Below are positions 46,814 to 57,012 of a stretch of 64,000 nt of DNA, piece by piece (the first letter of the stretch is position 1; the number at the start of each line of letters is the position of its first letter). Source of the stretch: a bacterium (GTDB lineage Bacteria > Hinthialibacterota > Hinthialibacteria > H5-UNCL2); contig JABTUV010000001.1 in the NCBI GenBank assembly GCA_015075175.1, positions 310,001-374,000 of the forward strand, given 5' to 3'. The position numbers and the translations under genes were made by a program. The notes below the pieces were generated by a model. That model was not told the origin of the DNA. It saw only the letters and a list, made by a program, of their open reading frames with translations, and searched no databases.

Positions 46814-48793
46814 CTACTTTTCAATGGATGCCACGAGGTTGTTGAGTTCGTCGGTCATGGCCGCCTCCAGTTGTGCCAGCCGGCCGTGGGCGACCTCCCA
46901 GGTCTGGTAAGCGGCGGGCAGGCGAGCCTCGATCTCGCGCCGGCGTCCCACCAGTTGGCGCGAGCGATCTCCGTCGTTGTACACCGCCGGATCGCCCAGT
47001 TGCGCATCCAGTTCGGCGCGCTCGGCCTCCAGCGCGGCGATCTCCTCTTCTATCGCTTCGGCCTCCTTCTGAATGCGAGCGCGTTCCGCGGAGTACTTCT
47101 GTCGCACGGCGGCCTCGGCGCGACGCCGGTCGCGGCGACTCTCCTTCTTGTCTACCGGAGCCTGTGGCGCCGCCTGCGGAGCCTGCGCCTCGACTTGCCG
47201 CATATGGAGATAATGGCTGTAGTTGCCGCGAATCCGGCGTACCAGCCCGTCGCGCACTTCCCAGATTTCCTCGACGACCCGGTCCATGAAGTAGCGGTCG
47301 TGGCTGACGACTACCAGCGTGCCGGGAAAGTGGTGCATGGCCTCTTCCAGAGACTGGCGCGTGGACAGGTCGAGATGGTTGGTCGGCTCGTCTAGAAAGA
47401 GGCAGTTGGCGCCGGCGCAGAGTATCTTGGCCAGGCTGACGCGACTTTTCTCGCCTCCCGACAGCACCGATAAGGGCTTTTCCACCTCGTCGCCGGAAAA
47501 GAGAAAGACACCCAAGAGGTCGCGCAGGCGTGGGAGCATGTCGCCGCGCGCGATCGACTCCAGTTCGGCCAGGATGGTGTGGTCGCCGGAGAGGCGGGCC
47601 GCCTGGTCCTGGTCGAAGGTGGCCTTGACCACGCGGCTGCCGTCGCGGACGATGCCATGGGTGGGGCGCAATTGGCCGGCCATGATCTTGAGCAAGGTGG
47701 TCTTGCCCGAGCCGTTGGGGCCGACCAGGCCCACCTTCGAGCCTGAAACGAGGTCGGCGCTGAAGGGCGCGAACACCGGACCCAGGCCGTAATCGTGGGA
47801 AACCTGCGCGAGCGAGACGGCGACCTTGGCGCACGGCGGCGGCTCGGGAAAGCGAAAGTGCACGACCGGCGGCGGGGGGGAGACTTCGATCTTCTCCAAC
47901 TTCTGCAAGTGCCGGATGCGGCTTTGCACCTGGCGCGCTTTGGTGGCCTTGTAGCGAAAACGCTCAATGAACTTCTGCGTCTTTTCCACCAGCTTGGCCC
48001 GCTCGGCGTGCTGCTTCTCCAGCATCTCCTCCTCTTTCTCGCGCGCGGCCTGGAAGTGGGTGAAGTCGCCTTTGTAGCTCCTGATTGCGCCGTTCCAGAG
48101 ATAGACGATCTCGTGCGCGAGGCGATCCAGGAACCAGCGGTCGTGGGAGACGAGCACAATGGCGCCGGAATAGTCGAGCAGGTAGTTTTCCAGCCATTCG
48201 ATGGCGGAGAGATCCAGATGGTTGGTAGGTTCGTCCAGGAGCAGGACATCGGGCTGGGAGAGGAGGAGGCGGGCGAGGCCGAGACGGGACTGCCAGCCGC
48301 CGGAGAACTCGCCGGCGTCGCGGGCCAGGTCGCGTTCGGAGAAACCGAGGCCGAAGAGCACGGCGCGGGCGCGATGCTCCAGCGCATAACCGGAGGCGTG
48401 CTCGAATCTGTCGCGTGCCTGGCTGTAGCGTGCGAGGAGGGCCTCATGCTCGGCGGGCGGGAGTCCCGGTTCAGCCAGCGCGCGCTCCAGATGATGCACT
48501 TCTTCGCCCAGCGCGAACACGTCGGCAAAGACCGTCATGGCCTCGGCCAGCACGCTGCGGCCGGACAGGCCCAAGAGTTCCTGGGGAAGATACCCCACGT
48601 GCAAGTCGGAGGACAGGATGCGCTGGCCCGAGTCGGCGGCGATCTCGCCCGCCAGGATGCGCAGGAGCGTGGACTTGCCAACCCCATTGGGACCCACCAG
48701 TCCGTAGCGCCGCCCCGGATGGATGGACCACGTCACCTCGTCCAGGATGGCGCGATCGCCGAAGCGGAGGGACGCCTTGGCAATCTGCAGCAT
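46814..48793 (-). CDS. ABC-F subfamily ATPase (Uup/EttA-like)
   Basis: 659 residues with two ABC cassettes and no membrane segment: Walker A VGPNGVGKST and VGPNGSGKTT, signatures FSGGWQSRL and LSGGEKSRV, Walker B LLLDEPTNHLDL and LFLDEPTNHLDL. A basic linker (KFIERFRYKATKARQVQSR, the P-site tRNA-interaction motif) joins them. The C-terminal region is a coiled coil (RARIQKEAEAIEEEIAALE) as in Uup. Such proteins act on the ribosome or on branched DNA. The downstream end is 77 bases from the IS66 right repeat. Confidence 0.95.
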   Translation of the reverse strand: MLQIAKASLRFGDRAILDEVTWSIHPGRRYGLVGPNGVGKSTLLRILAGEIAADSGQRILSSDLHVGYLPQELLGLSGRSVLAEAMTVFADVFALGEEVHHLERALAEPGLPPAEHEALLARYSQARDRFEHASGYALEHRARAVLFGLGFSERDLARDAGEFSGGWQSRLGLARLLLSQPDVLLLDEPTNHLDLSAIEWLENYLLDYSGAIVLVSHDRWFLDRLAHEIVYLWNGAIRSYKGDFTHFQAAREKEEEMLEKQHAERAKLVEKTQKFIERFRYKATKARQVQSRIRHLQKLEKIEVSPPPPVVHFRFPEPPPCAKVAVSLAQVSHDYGLGPVFAPFSADLVSGSKVGLVGPNGSGKTTLLKIMAGQLRPTHGIVRDGSRVVKATFDQDQAARLSGDHTILAELESIARGDMLPRLRDLLGVFLFSGDEVEKPLSVLSGGEKSRVSLAKILCAGANCLFLDEPTNHLDLSTRQSLEEAMHHFPGTLVVVSHDRYFMDRVVEEIWEVRDGLVRRIRGNYSHYLHMRQVEAQAPQAAPQAPVDKKESRRDRRRAEAAVRQKYSAERARIQKEAEAIEEEIAALEAERAELDAQLGDPAVYNDGDRSRQLVGRRREIEARLPAAYQTWEVAHGRLAQLEAAMTDELNNLVASIEK

Positions 48794-48796
48794 GGT

Positions 48797-49486
48797 CTAC
48801 GGCACGCGTTGCGGCAGGAAGGCGGACGGCTTCCATGAAGGCCTCGGCGCATCCGTGCCCGCCATGTAACCGCGCGCCCGCGCCACCCCCTCGATGAACT
48901 GCAGCACGCGCGGCATGACCGGCAACTGGCTCTCCTGCGTGCGCATGGCCGCCAGCTTCTTCTCCAGCGTGCCGGAGATGTCCACCACCGCCGTGGGATG
49001 GGAAAAGAGGTCCTGAACTTCGTAATAGTAGAGCTCGGGCGTGTAGTAGAAGTCGCCCAGCAGCGGCAGGATGTGCTCGGCGGCCTTCCAGCGCGCCTCG
49101 TCGGAGAGTAGCGAGACGGCGCGATGGTCGCGGTGCTTGTCCTCGTTCCAGTGGGTAAAGATGACATCGGGCCGCACGTCGCGGATGATGCGGATGAAGT
49201 CGTGCAGGGCGTCGCGGTCCGTGGGAACTTGTTGAGCGGGGTAGCCGAAGGTTTCGCGGCGATGGTAGCCGAGAATCTGTGCTGCGGCGGCGTTCTCGCG
49301 CTCGCGCATCTGTATGATCTTGTCGCGCTCCTGTACGCGGCTGTAGCCGGTTTCCCCGGCGGTGGCCGTAACTACCGTGATCTCCGCCGTCTCCGACAGG
49401 CGGGCCAGGGTCCCCCCCGGCCCGATGATTTCGTCGTCCGTGTGGGCGCAGAAAACGAGCACCTTCTTATACGATTCCAGATGCAT
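48797..49486 (-). CDS. LmbE/PIG-L family deacetylase
   Basis: 229 residues from ATG 49486 (GAGGAGAATCCC before it). Zn-binding motif AHTDDE (variant of AHPDDE) near residue 14, HRDH (HxxH) near 118. The family removes N-acyl groups from GlcNAc-type sugars (bacillithiol or mycothiol synthesis, cell-wall sugars). Substrate not deducible from sequence. Directly upstream of the ABC-F gene. Confidence 0.9.
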   Translation of the reverse strand: MHLESYKKVLVFCAHTDDEIIGPGGTLARLSETAEITVVTATAGETGYSRVQERDKIIQMRERENAAAAQILGYHRRETFGYPAQQVPTDRDALHDFIRIIRDVRPDVIFTHWNEDKHRDHRAVSLLSDEARWKAAEHILPLLGDFYYTPELYYYEVQDLFSHPTAVVDISGTLEKKLAAMRTQESQLPVMPRVLQFIEGVARARGYMAGTDAPRPSWKPSAFLPQRVP

Positions 49487-49561
49487 GGGATTCTCCTCTC
49501 GTCGCCGTGGGTGCGGCGAATCAAGATTAGCCGAGAACGCCGGCAAGTCAAGGCGCTGAGA

Positions 49562-49652
49562 GAATGGGACGTATAGGACGCATGGGACCTATAGGACGGG
49601 CGGAGCGGCGGTGGCATCGTCCGATAGGTCGTACCGGTCTGTAGGTCCCATT
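49562..49652. repeat. GGGACC-type palindromic repeat (copy 3)
   Basis: Tandem decamer units (GAATGGGACGTATAGGACG, then CATGGGACCTATAGGACG) face an inverted GATAGGTCG...GTAGGTCCCATTC. It fills the gap between two divergent genes. Confidence 0.85.
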
Positions 49653-49749
49653 CCGCCCTCACGATGCCTCTAGACAAGGCCGCGGCGGGCCATTAAGTTA
49701 GTTCAAATTTTGAGGTCCGCTTGCCTTTTGGGGACGCGGCGCAATCCGG

Positions 49750-50685
49750 ATGAAATCGGACACCCATCATTCGATCAGCGACGCCCGCCCGGCCGTGCTG
49801 GTCGTGGACGACGACCCGGCGGTGGGCGAGTTTCTGCGCGAGGCGCTGGCGCGCTGGGGTTATCACGTGCTGGTCGCCCACAGCGGGCAGGAGGCGCTCT
49901 CGCTCCTGGACCACGCCAGCATCGACTTCGCCATCCTGGACGTGCGCATGCCGGGCATGGACGGGGAGAAGGTGCTGCGGGCGGTGCGCGAGCGCTCGCC
50001 CGATATCCAGATCATGATGATGACCGGCTACGGCAGCATCGACGATGCGGTTAAGTTCATGCAGCTGGGCGCGGTGGACTACGTGACCAAGCCGCTGATC
50101 CTGGAGGAGCTGCGGCTGAAGATTCATCGCGCGCTGGAGGAGCGGCGCACCCGCATGTTGTCGATCACCGACAGCAAGACGGGGCTTTTCAACCACTACT
50201 ACCTGATGGAACGGCTGGAGGAGGAGATCGGGCGCGCCCGCCGTTACACGCGTCCCCTGTCGGTGCTGATGATCGACGTGGACCACTTCAAGGAATACAA
50301 CGACAAGTGCGGGCACCTGGCGGGGGACGAGGCGCTGCGGCAGCTGGGGCGCTACTGCGAGGAAATTTCACGCGAGAGCGACATCATCGCGCGCTTCGGG
50401 GGCGAGGAGTTCGTGATGATCCTGACCGAGACGGACTTGGCCAGCGCGCGCATCGTGGCGGAGCGCCTGCGCGAGTGCATCGAGGAGGCGCCGTTCTCGT
50501 GCGAGGAGCGGCTGGAGGCGGGGCGCTTGACGGTGAGCATCGGCGTGGCCCAGCTGGACGTAGGCTCCGGCGTCAAGTACGAAAGCAGCTCCAGCCTGGT
50601 CAACCGGGCCGACCACGCGCTCTACCTGGCCAAGGACCGAGGCCGCAATCGCGTCGAGGCGGCTGATCCGGAGATGGTGGCGTGA
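49750..50685 (+). CDS. Response regulator with diguanylate cyclase (GGDEF) output
   Basis: 311 residues. Receiver (about 15-130): VVDDDPAV, phospho-acceptor in FAILDVRMPGMDG, YVTKPLI. GGDEF domain: DSKTGLFNHYYLMERL, MIDVDHFKEYND, active site RFGGEEF. RESD lies five residues before GGEEF, matching the inhibitory I-site. Therefore probably active in c-di-GMP synthesis on phosphorylation (PleD-like, with one receiver). Confidence 0.95.
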   Translation: MKSDTHHSISDARPAVLVVDDDPAVGEFLREALARWGYHVLVAHSGQEALSLLDHASIDFAILDVRMPGMDGEKVLRAVRERSPDIQIMMMTGYGSIDDAVKFMQLGAVDYVTKPLILEELRLKIHRALEERRTRMLSITDSKTGLFNHYYLMERLEEEIGRARRYTRPLSVLMIDVDHFKEYNDKCGHLAGDEALRQLGRYCEEISRESDIIARFGGEEFVMILTETDLASARIVAERLRECIEEAPFSCEERLEAGRLTVSIGVAQLDVGSGVKYESSSSLVNRADHALYLAKDRGRNRVEAADPEMVA

Positions 50686-50721
50686 TTCCCACGCGAACCC
50701 TGTGCACAACGGAGGAACGAT

Positions 50722-51564
50722 ATGAAGCCTGCCGCTTCCGTGTTGCTGTCGGCGTGGGTCGCCCTGGCGTGGCTGTGCGGGGCGGCCGGCGCGGTTGAAT
50801 CAGCGACCCCCATGTCGGCCCTCAAGTGTCTTCGCATCGGCCATCGCGGCGCGGCCTCGCTGGCGCCTGAGAACACGCTGGCGGCGGTGCGCGCGGCCGC
50901 CGCGGCGGGCGTGGACGGCATCGAGTTCGACGTGCGCCGCACCGCCGACGGCCTGCCCATTGTCATCCATGACGACAACCTCAAGCGCACCACCAACGGC
51001 GGCGACCGCCTGGTCTCCTCCGCTTCATTGGAGGAATTGCGCGCGCTGGACGCCGGCAGCTGGGGCGCCTGGAAGCGGGACGGCCGCTTCGCCGGCGAGA
51101 AGCTCCCCCTCTTGGACGAGATGATCGCCGAAATCCTCCGCCTCCACGCCTTCCCTGTGGTCGAACTGAAAGTCGGCGGACTGGAGGAGGCGGTCGCCGA
51201 CTGCCTCTCCCGGCACCAGGCCGTTCAAGACGCCTGGATCATCTCTTTTCAGTATCGTGTTCTGGAGGTCTTCGCCGACCGCTATCCTCAGTTTCGACTG
51301 GCCTGGCTGGTCGACCGGAAGAACTTCGAGGAAATGGGCCTGGCGGGAGTCGTGCGTTCCGCCACGCTCATCAAGTGCAAGGCCCTCAATGCGCATTTCG
51401 AGGCGATTACTCCCGAGCTGGTCAAGGCCGTGCACGAGGCGGGGATGCTCATGTTGGCCTGGACCGTGGACCGGCCGGCGGACATGCAGCGACTCCTGCG
51501 CATGGGCGTGGACGGCATCACTACCAACCGCCCGCAGGACTTGAACGCGGTCCTGAACCCGTAG
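50722..51564 (+). CDS. Exported glycerophosphodiester phosphodiesterase
   Basis: 280 residues. Signal peptide MKPAASVLLSAWVALAWLCGAAGAVE. Catalytic residues in RIGHRGAASLAPENT, GIEFDVRRTADGLPIVIHDDNL, VELKVG, and LAWTVD near the end, as in GDPD TIM barrels. Releases glycerol-3-phosphate from glycerophosphodiesters in the periplasm. Follows the GGDEF gene by 36 bases. The 116-bp gap after it holds a Gly/Arg-coding repeat (GTAGGGTGGGTTGCGCC). Confidence 0.92.
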   Translation: MKPAASVLLSAWVALAWLCGAAGAVESATPMSALKCLRIGHRGAASLAPENTLAAVRAAAAAGVDGIEFDVRRTADGLPIVIHDDNLKRTTNGGDRLVSSASLEELRALDAGSWGAWKRDGRFAGEKLPLLDEMIAEILRLHAFPVVELKVGGLEEAVADCLSRHQAVQDAWIISFQYRVLEVFADRYPQFRLAWLVDRKNFEEMGLAGVVRSATLIKCKALNAHFEAITPELVKAVHEAGMLMLAWTVDRPADMQRLLRMGVDGITTNRPQDLNAVLNP

Positions 51565-51680
51565 GGTGGGTTGCGCCCGACGCCGGGGCGACCATCGCCC
51601 TCGGCGCTCCGCCGGACACGGGGGTGGGCGGAACCCGCTCGCAGGATCAGACCACTAGGAGCAGCGGCTGTCCTGCCGGT

Positions 51681-52436
51681 TCACGGCAGGAGGTCGGGCG
51701 TCCAATGTTCCACGGCGTCGGTCGGCTCGCCCGCCAAGAGGGCGGCGACGGCGCAAAGGACTTTGCGGGCGTCGCCGATGGGATAGTAGAAGGCGTCCCA
51801 GTTTTCGCTGTCCTCGCCATCATGATTGGGCAGGACGTGCTGGAACTGGCAGGCCATGCGTAACTCGCGGTAGGCGCTGCCGGCGCGGCGTTCGATGACT
51901 TCCAGGTCCTTCTGCGACAGGAGGCCCTTCTGGCGGACCGTGCGACGCAAGAGTTTGCGGCGCATCACGTCCGTGACCAGCTCGGGCAGGTTGACGCGCA
52001 GGGCCGGGTCCTTGAGATACACAATCTCCTCGCGGCTCAAAGGTGAAACGAAGATGGAAATGGTGGTTGCGGCGCGGGCCGGCTCGGAGCTCAACAGTTC
52101 GCGCGCGACCAGTGGATTGCCCTCGTAGAAAACGTCCCCCGCCGAGAGCATACGCGCCAGTTGCGACAGATCGACCGCCTGTAGATCCCCGCGGGCGTCG
52201 ATGACGCGGCAATGGGCGCGCTCCTCCAGCTCCTCGATTTCCTGCCGGGGCCGGAAATGGTAATCGACGCCGTTCTGTTCCCCGGGACGAGGCGCGCGGC
52301 TGTTGTAAAGGACCAGCGGTTGCAGCGTTGCCACCCGATGGGGATAGAAGCGCCACAGCGCCGCCTTCAGCGGGCCTTTTCCCACGCACGAAGGTCCAGT
52401 GAGAATGACCAGTCGTCCCACGAGCCGCTCTCCCAA
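51681..52436 (-). CDS. Guanylate-kinase-like protein
   Basis: 251 residues. P-loop LTGPSCVGKGPLKA; NSRAPRPGEQNGVDYHF matches the GMP-binding arm of guanylate kinase. The C-terminal part has RKVLCAVAALL and is longer than in Gmk (about 205). Lid region RAATTISIFVSPLSREEI is near the expected spot, but typical Gmk residues after it differ. Could be a paralog or a divergent Gmk; nucleotide kinase role inferred. Confidence 0.65.
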   Translation of the reverse strand: MGERLVGRLVILTGPSCVGKGPLKAALWRFYPHRVATLQPLVLYNSRAPRPGEQNGVDYHFRPRQEIEELEERAHCRVIDARGDLQAVDLSQLARMLSAGDVFYEGNPLVARELLSSEPARAATTISIFVSPLSREEIVYLKDPALRVNLPELVTDVMRRKLLRRTVRQKGLLSQKDLEVIERRAGSAYRELRMACQFQHVLPNHDGEDSENWDAFYYPIGDARKVLCAVAALLAGEPTDAVEHWTPDLLP

Positions 52437-52571
52437 GCGAATATGGCGAAGTTGAGTCCTTATTATTGTATCAATCGGGCCACCGATTCACAAGCTGCCG
52501 TCTGCCGCCCAGGGGAGAACCGCCGGAGGACGGTGGGGTCACCACGGGGACGCCCGAGCGCAAGACTTTTC

Positions 52572-52601
52572 TTGACATGGCGCAATGGGCGCATGTATAA
52601 G
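52572..52601 (+). promoter_or_regulatory. Strong sigma-70-type promoter
   Basis: TTGACA (52572-52577), 18-bp spacer, TATAAG (52596-52601). It lies in the 344-bp gap between the divergent guanylate-kinase-like and methyltransferase genes; the rest of that gap shows no gene. It would give the methyltransferase a leader of about 170 nt, leaving room for a small ORF or RNA element, but none is recognised. Confidence 0.6.
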
Positions 52602-52780
52602 GTCAACGTTTTCCCACCGGCCGTAATTTTTGGGGTCCGTCGCCGGAATCGGTTGGGCGTTCGTGCACCCGGCGCGTGATTGCGCGCTGTGCTTCGCTGC
52701 GGGGCGTCTCTAGGTTTGGGGGCTGGCTCGTCGGCTGGGAAGGTAGAGCAGAACGATTAGGAACGGGAGGGGGCCGGCTA

Positions 52781-53890
52781 ATGCATTCCATGCACAGGAG
52801 TATCGAATCGAGCCAGGGAGGTTGGCCGGAAGGGAGCGCGCTGGACGCGGTTGCCCTCCAGGCGCCGGCAACCGAACGGGAGGGCGGGTTTGACAACGCT
52901 TCCAGCGGCGCGGCCCTACGCCAGATGATCGGCGGTTTCTGGATTTCCCAGGCGATCTACGTTGCGGCGGAACTGGGAATCGCCGATCTTCTGAACGGTG
53001 GACCCCGGTGCGTGGAGGAGTTGGCGGCGCAGACGCACGCCCATGCGGGCGCGCTGTATCGGCTGCTGCGGGCGTTGGCAAGCGTGGGCGTGTTTCACGA
53101 GGTTGGAGAATCCCGCTTTGCCCTTACGCCGCTGGCCGAAGGACTGAGCAGCGATGTGGAAGGGTCGCAGCGGGCGTTCGCCGTCGTCATGGGCGCGGAA
53201 ATCTACCAGGCCTGGGGGAACCTCCACTTCTGCGTGGAAACGGGTGGCGAGGCCTTCCAAAAGACCTTCGGCATGGAGTGTTTCCGGTATTTCACCGAGC
53301 ATCCCGAACGCGGTCGGATTTTCGACGCCGCCATGACCGGTGTGCACGGCGGCGAGACCGAACCCATGCTGGACGCCTATGATTTCTCTCGCTTTGAGAG
53401 CGTCGCGGATGTCGGCGGAGGCAACGGCCTGACTTTGGCGGGCATACTCCAGCGACATCCCGGGATGACGGGCGTGTTGTTTGAACTGCCCGGGGTTGCG
53501 GAAGGAGCGCGCGAGCTGCTGGCGCGTCTGGGCCTGACGGACCGCTGCCGGATCGTCGAGGGGGACTTCTTCGCCTCGGTCCCGCCGGGTTGCGATGCCT
53601 ATCTGATGCGCCACGTCATTCATGACTGGGACGATGCGAAGGCGGAGGCGATTCTCTCCAATTGCCGGCGGGCGATGGGGCCGGAGGGCCGCGTGCTGTT
53701 GGTCGAGCATGTCATTGCGTCGGGCAACGCGCCGTCGTTCGGCAAGTGGCTGGATCTCATGATGCTCGTGGTAGGCGGCCGGGAACGCACGGAGGAGCAG
53801 TACCGGCGGCTCCTGGAAGGGGCGGGGCTGCGGCTGGCGCGCGTGGTTCCCACTGCGGCGGGGGTGAGCGTACTGGAGGCGGTGGGCTGA
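52781..53890 (+). CDS. SAM-dependent O-methyltransferase (Methyltransf_2 family)
   Basis: 369 residues; GGGAGGGGG upstream of ATG 52781. N-terminal dimerisation helices (FWISQAIYVAAELGIADLLNGG). SAM site VADVGGGNGLTLAGIL (near residue 215), MRHVIHDWDDAKAEAIL with the catalytic His-Asp environment, and a C-terminal LLEGAGLRLARVVPT. Closest in layout to hydroxyneurosporene or acetylserotonin-type O-methyltransferases. Substrate unknown; no pathway genes beside it. Confidence 0.9.
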   Translation: MHSMHRSIESSQGGWPEGSALDAVALQAPATEREGGFDNASSGAALRQMIGGFWISQAIYVAAELGIADLLNGGPRCVEELAAQTHAHAGALYRLLRALASVGVFHEVGESRFALTPLAEGLSSDVEGSQRAFAVVMGAEIYQAWGNLHFCVETGGEAFQKTFGMECFRYFTEHPERGRIFDAAMTGVHGGETEPMLDAYDFSRFESVADVGGGNGLTLAGILQRHPGMTGVLFELPGVAEGARELLARLGLTDRCRIVEGDFFASVPPGCDAYLMRHVIHDWDDAKAEAILSNCRRAMGPEGRVLLVEHVIASGNAPSFGKWLDLMMLVVGGRERTEEQYRRLLEGAGLRLARVVPTAAGVSVLEAVG

Positions 53891-53893
53891 GGA

Positions 53894-55810
53894 TCAATCC
53901 GCCTGGCTGCGATGCCGGCGGTTCATGTCGCGCACGAAGGCGGCGATGGCCGCGTCGTTCCAGACGAGACCGGCGTCCCGGATGATCTGGTCGCGGATGT
54001 CGCGGCGCACGCGCGCCTCCGTCTCCTCGTAGAGGTCCAGTTTCTCAATCTGGCTGCGGACTTCCTCAAAGGAGAAAGGCTCTCCGCGCGAGGCGGAGAG
54101 AATGTGCACCTTGGCCAGTCCCTCGTTCCACTCGAACGGCGGGTAATTCACGTGCGGGCGGTCCAGGTACTGCTCGATCTTGACGCGGTCGAACATGACC
54201 AGCGCGTCGGAGATGGAGAGGAGGCCGTTGTTGGCCTTGGAGGGATGCTGTGAATACTGGGCGACCAGCGCGCTGAAGCTGTCGCCCTTGGCCAGCCGCG
54301 ACTCGACCTCCGCCATGCGCTCGCGCGCCGACCGCTTGCGCGCCTCCTCCGCTTTCTCGCCCTTGTCGGCGGTGATCTCGTAGGGGATATAGAGGAATTG
54401 CAGCTCCAGCGTCGGGGGCTTCATGTACTTGTCGCGCTTGTGCAGCACGTAATACTGGCGCAGCTCTTCTTCGCTGGGCTTGTAGTCCGCCAACATGCGG
54501 CGGGTCTTCTTCATTTCCGCCGAGCTGTCGATGAGCGTGCTGTCGATGGTGTTCTGATACACGGCCTGGACGGAGGGGTCCTGCATATAGCCGTTCTCGC
54601 GCGCGTACTGCTCCAGCATGCGCCAGACGACCTGCTGCTCGATGAGTGGAAGCGCGCTGGTGCGGCGGGACATGCGCAAGGTGGTGTCGGTGTCGCTGAA
54701 GAGGTAGAGCTGCTGCACGCTGCGCCAGTCGTAGTCGCGCCCGTCGATGGTGAAGAGGACCATGTTGTAGCCCATGCGCATGTCCTCGGAGACGCGGTCG
54801 AAGTAGCGCTTGACGGCGTATTTCTTTTCCAGTTCTTGCAGCAGTTGGTCCAGCAGGGCCTGCCGATAAGGGGCGCGCAGCTCGGCCACGATGCGGCTGC
54901 GCGATTCCTCCAGCGTGAGCGGTCGCTGGGGAATCTTCTCGATCAGCTTGACGACGGCCCATCCCGACTCGGTCTGAAAGGGCTGGCTGAGCTGGCCGGG
55001 CGACAGACTCTCCAGTTCGCGCACCAGTCGCGGGGCGGCTTGGGAGAGGACGCGGACGCTTTCCTCGGCGATCTCGCCGGGATTGTCGGTGGGTTGACCG
55101 TATTCCTCGGCGATGCGCTGGAAGGGGACGCCCTCGGAGAGCCGCGCGTGGGCCTCGCGCATCTTGGCTTCCGCTTCCAGCGGGGCGTTGCCGGAAAGCC
55201 GGATCATGTGCTGGAAGCGAAAGGCCGCGGGACGCACGAACTCGCCGGCGTGCGCCGCGAAGTGCTCCTCGATGGAGGCCTCGGCGATTTCGGGCACGGC
55301 GGGATCGATCTCGCGCTCCAGAATCAGGTTGGCGATGCGCTCCAGGCGGGCGCGGTCCGCCTTGACCTGGGCGCGGAAGGTGGGCTTGGAGTACTCCTCA
55401 TAAGCCTGGGCGCGAAACTTGCGAAAGTAAACCAGCCGCCGCATGGCCTCGCGCGCGTCCTCGCGCGTCAGGGCGCGATCCTCCAGAATGTCCAGGAGCG
55501 ACGGGTCCTCCACCAGGTCGGCGGAGGTGATGGGGGTGGTGGCGTCGTAGACGGCCAGCGTGGCGTAGCCGCCCGGAGCGGAATCCGGAGTGGCGGAGAA
55601 CACGACTGGTGTGGGCCGTGGCAGGGGCGTGGGGCGCGGCTGGGGCGCCGCGGAGGCGCCCGCCGCCGTTGCATCGGCGACCACCGGCGCGCCGGTCGTC
55701 TCGTGGCGGCGCAACGACTTGGGATCCGGCAACATGGCCGGAATCAGGCAGAACACGCCCAACACGATCGCCGCAGCGACGGCCAGCGTAATCGCCCTCA
55801 ACACCGTCAT
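53894..55810 (-). CDS. Periplasmic parvulin-type peptidyl-prolyl isomerase (PpiD/SurA-like)
   Basis: 638 residues. N-terminal membrane segment [19 protein letters not shown], Pro-rich linker, chaperone helices, then a parvulin domain around [14 protein letters not shown] ... [14 protein letters not shown] ... [21 protein letters not shown] (about residues 195-310). A second, diverged parvulin-like part follows about 480-590 ([17 protein letters not shown]). Folding helper for exported proteins. It starts inside the stop of the lytic transglycosylase gene. Confidence 0.88.
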   Translation of the reverse strand: MTVLRAITLAVAAAIVLGVFCLIPAMLPDPKSLRRHETTGAPVVADATAAGASAAPQPRPTPLPRPTPVVFSATPDSAPGGYATLAVYDATTPITSADLVEDPSLLDILEDRALTREDAREAMRRLVYFRKFRAQAYEEYSKPTFRAQVKADRARLERIANLILEREIDPAVPEIAEASIEEHFAAHAGEFVRPAAFRFQHMIRLSGNAPLEAEAKMREAHARLSEGVPFQRIAEEYGQPTDNPGEIAEESVRVLSQAAPRLVRELESLSPGQLSQPFQTESGWAVVKLIEKIPQRPLTLEESRSRIVAELRAPYRQALLDQLLQELEKKYAVKRYFDRVSEDMRMGYNMVLFTIDGRDYDWRSVQQLYLFSDTDTTLRMSRRTSALPLIEQQVVWRMLEQYARENGYMQDPSVQAVYQNTIDSTLIDSSAEMKKTRRMLADYKPSEEELRQYYVLHKRDKYMKPPTLELQFLYIPYEITADKGEKAEEARKRSARERMAEVESRLAKGDSFSALVAQYSQHPSKANNGLLSISDALVMFDRVKIEQYLDRPHVNYPPFEWNEGLAKVHILSASRGEPFSFEEVRSQIEKLDLYEETEARVRRDIRDQIIRDAGLVWNDAAIAAFVRDMNRRHRSQAD

Positions 55811-57012
55811 AGCTGGGTCACCTTCTCCGACTTGATCTTGTCCATCTCGCGCAACACCTTTTTAACATAGGCCTGCGTCTCCTTGTAGGGTGGAACTCCC
55901 TTGTAGAACTTGACCGCGCCCGGTCCGGCGTTGTAAGCCGCCAGAGCCAGCTCGTGGTTGTCGTTGAACTGGTCCAGCATCTGGCGCAGGTAGAGCGTGC
56001 CGCCGGCGATGTTTTCCTCGGGATCAAACGAATTCTTGACCCGCAGGTCGCGGGCGGTTCCCGGCATCAACTGCATGAGACCTTCCGCGCCCACGGGAGA
56101 CACGGCGTCGGCGCGATAGTTGGACTCGGTGCGAATGACCGCTTCCACCAGCGCGGGGTCCAGGCGGCGCTGGCGGGCGTAACGCTCGATCAGGGCGACG
56201 AGCGCCTGCCTCTGTTCGTCGGTCATCACAACGGCGGCGGGGCGGGCGGTTTTGGGACGGACGACGACCTCGGGCGGCAGTTCCGGCAGAGGCGGCAGGA
56301 GGGGATCGGGACGGCGCTTCTCGCGGTACTGGCGGGCCAGGGCGAACTCGTGGCGGGCCAGGCTGGTACGGCCTTCCTTGGCCTGCAGCATCCCCAGAAC
56401 CTGGTGGAGGGTGCCGGCGGGGGCCTCGTCCTCGCGCGCCTGCTCCAGGAGGGCGTAGGCCCGGCTGTACTCCAGGTGGTTCATCTCCTCGACCGCCAGG
56501 TGGCAGAGGACTTCGCCGCGCAGCGCGCGCAGGCGCGGATGGGTGCCGTGGCCTTGCTCGAAACGGTTGAGCACGGCCAGGGCGGAGTCGCGCTTGCCCT
56601 CGCGCAAGAGTTGGGCGGCCCGCCCCAGCTCGCGGTCGAGAATGGACTCCATGGCCAAGTCGCGCTGCGACTTCATCTTGACCAGGAGCGAGCGCACGCG
56701 ATTTTGATCGTACCCGGCCTCCAGCGCCTCGCGCGCGTACTCCTCGCACAGGGTCCAGCGGTTCTGCCGCAGCGCGTCCTCGGCGTAGCGATACCAGATG
56801 GGACCGTTGTTCTCTTTCTCCACGCCCAGAATCTTGTCCCTCTTCAGCGTCATTTCGCTCATGTACTGGCGCAGGACGATCTCGCCGGTACTTTCGCGCA
56901 CGATCACGCCGCGGATGGACTGGGAGCGGCTTAAATGCACCACGTCGGCGCGGGCGGGCCAGGCCGGCGCCCAAAGCAGGAGACCGAGTACCAGCGCCCT
57001 ACAGCCGCGCAT
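55807..57012 (-). CDS. Lytic murein transglycosylase (SLT domain) with N-terminal TPR-like region
   Basis: 401 residues. Signal peptide [23 protein letters not shown]. Residues about 60-240 are helical repeats ([22 protein letters not shown]) as in TPR regions. Then the SLT catalytic domain: [29 protein letters not shown] with catalytic Glu, [25 protein letters not shown]. Cleaves peptidoglycan to anhydromuropeptides. Overlaps both neighbours by a few bases. Confidence 0.93.
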   Translation of the reverse strand: MRGCRALVLGLLLWAPAWPARADVVHLSRSQSIRGVIVRESTGEIVLRQYMSEMTLKRDKILGVEKENNGPIWYRYAEDALRQNRWTLCEEYAREALEAGYDQNRVRSLLVKMKSQRDLAMESILDRELGRAAQLLREGKRDSALAVLNRFEQGHGTHPRLRALRGEVLCHLAVEEMNHLEYSRAYALLEQAREDEAPAGTLHQVLGMLQAKEGRTSLARHEFALARQYREKRRPDPLLPPLPELPPEVVVRPKTARPAAVVMTDEQRQALVALIERYARQRRLDPALVEAVIRTESNYRADAVSPVGAEGLMQLMPGTARDLRVKNSFDPEENIAGGTLYLRQMLDQFNDNHELALAAYNAGPGAVKFYKGVPPYKETQAYVKKVLREMDKIKSEKVTQL

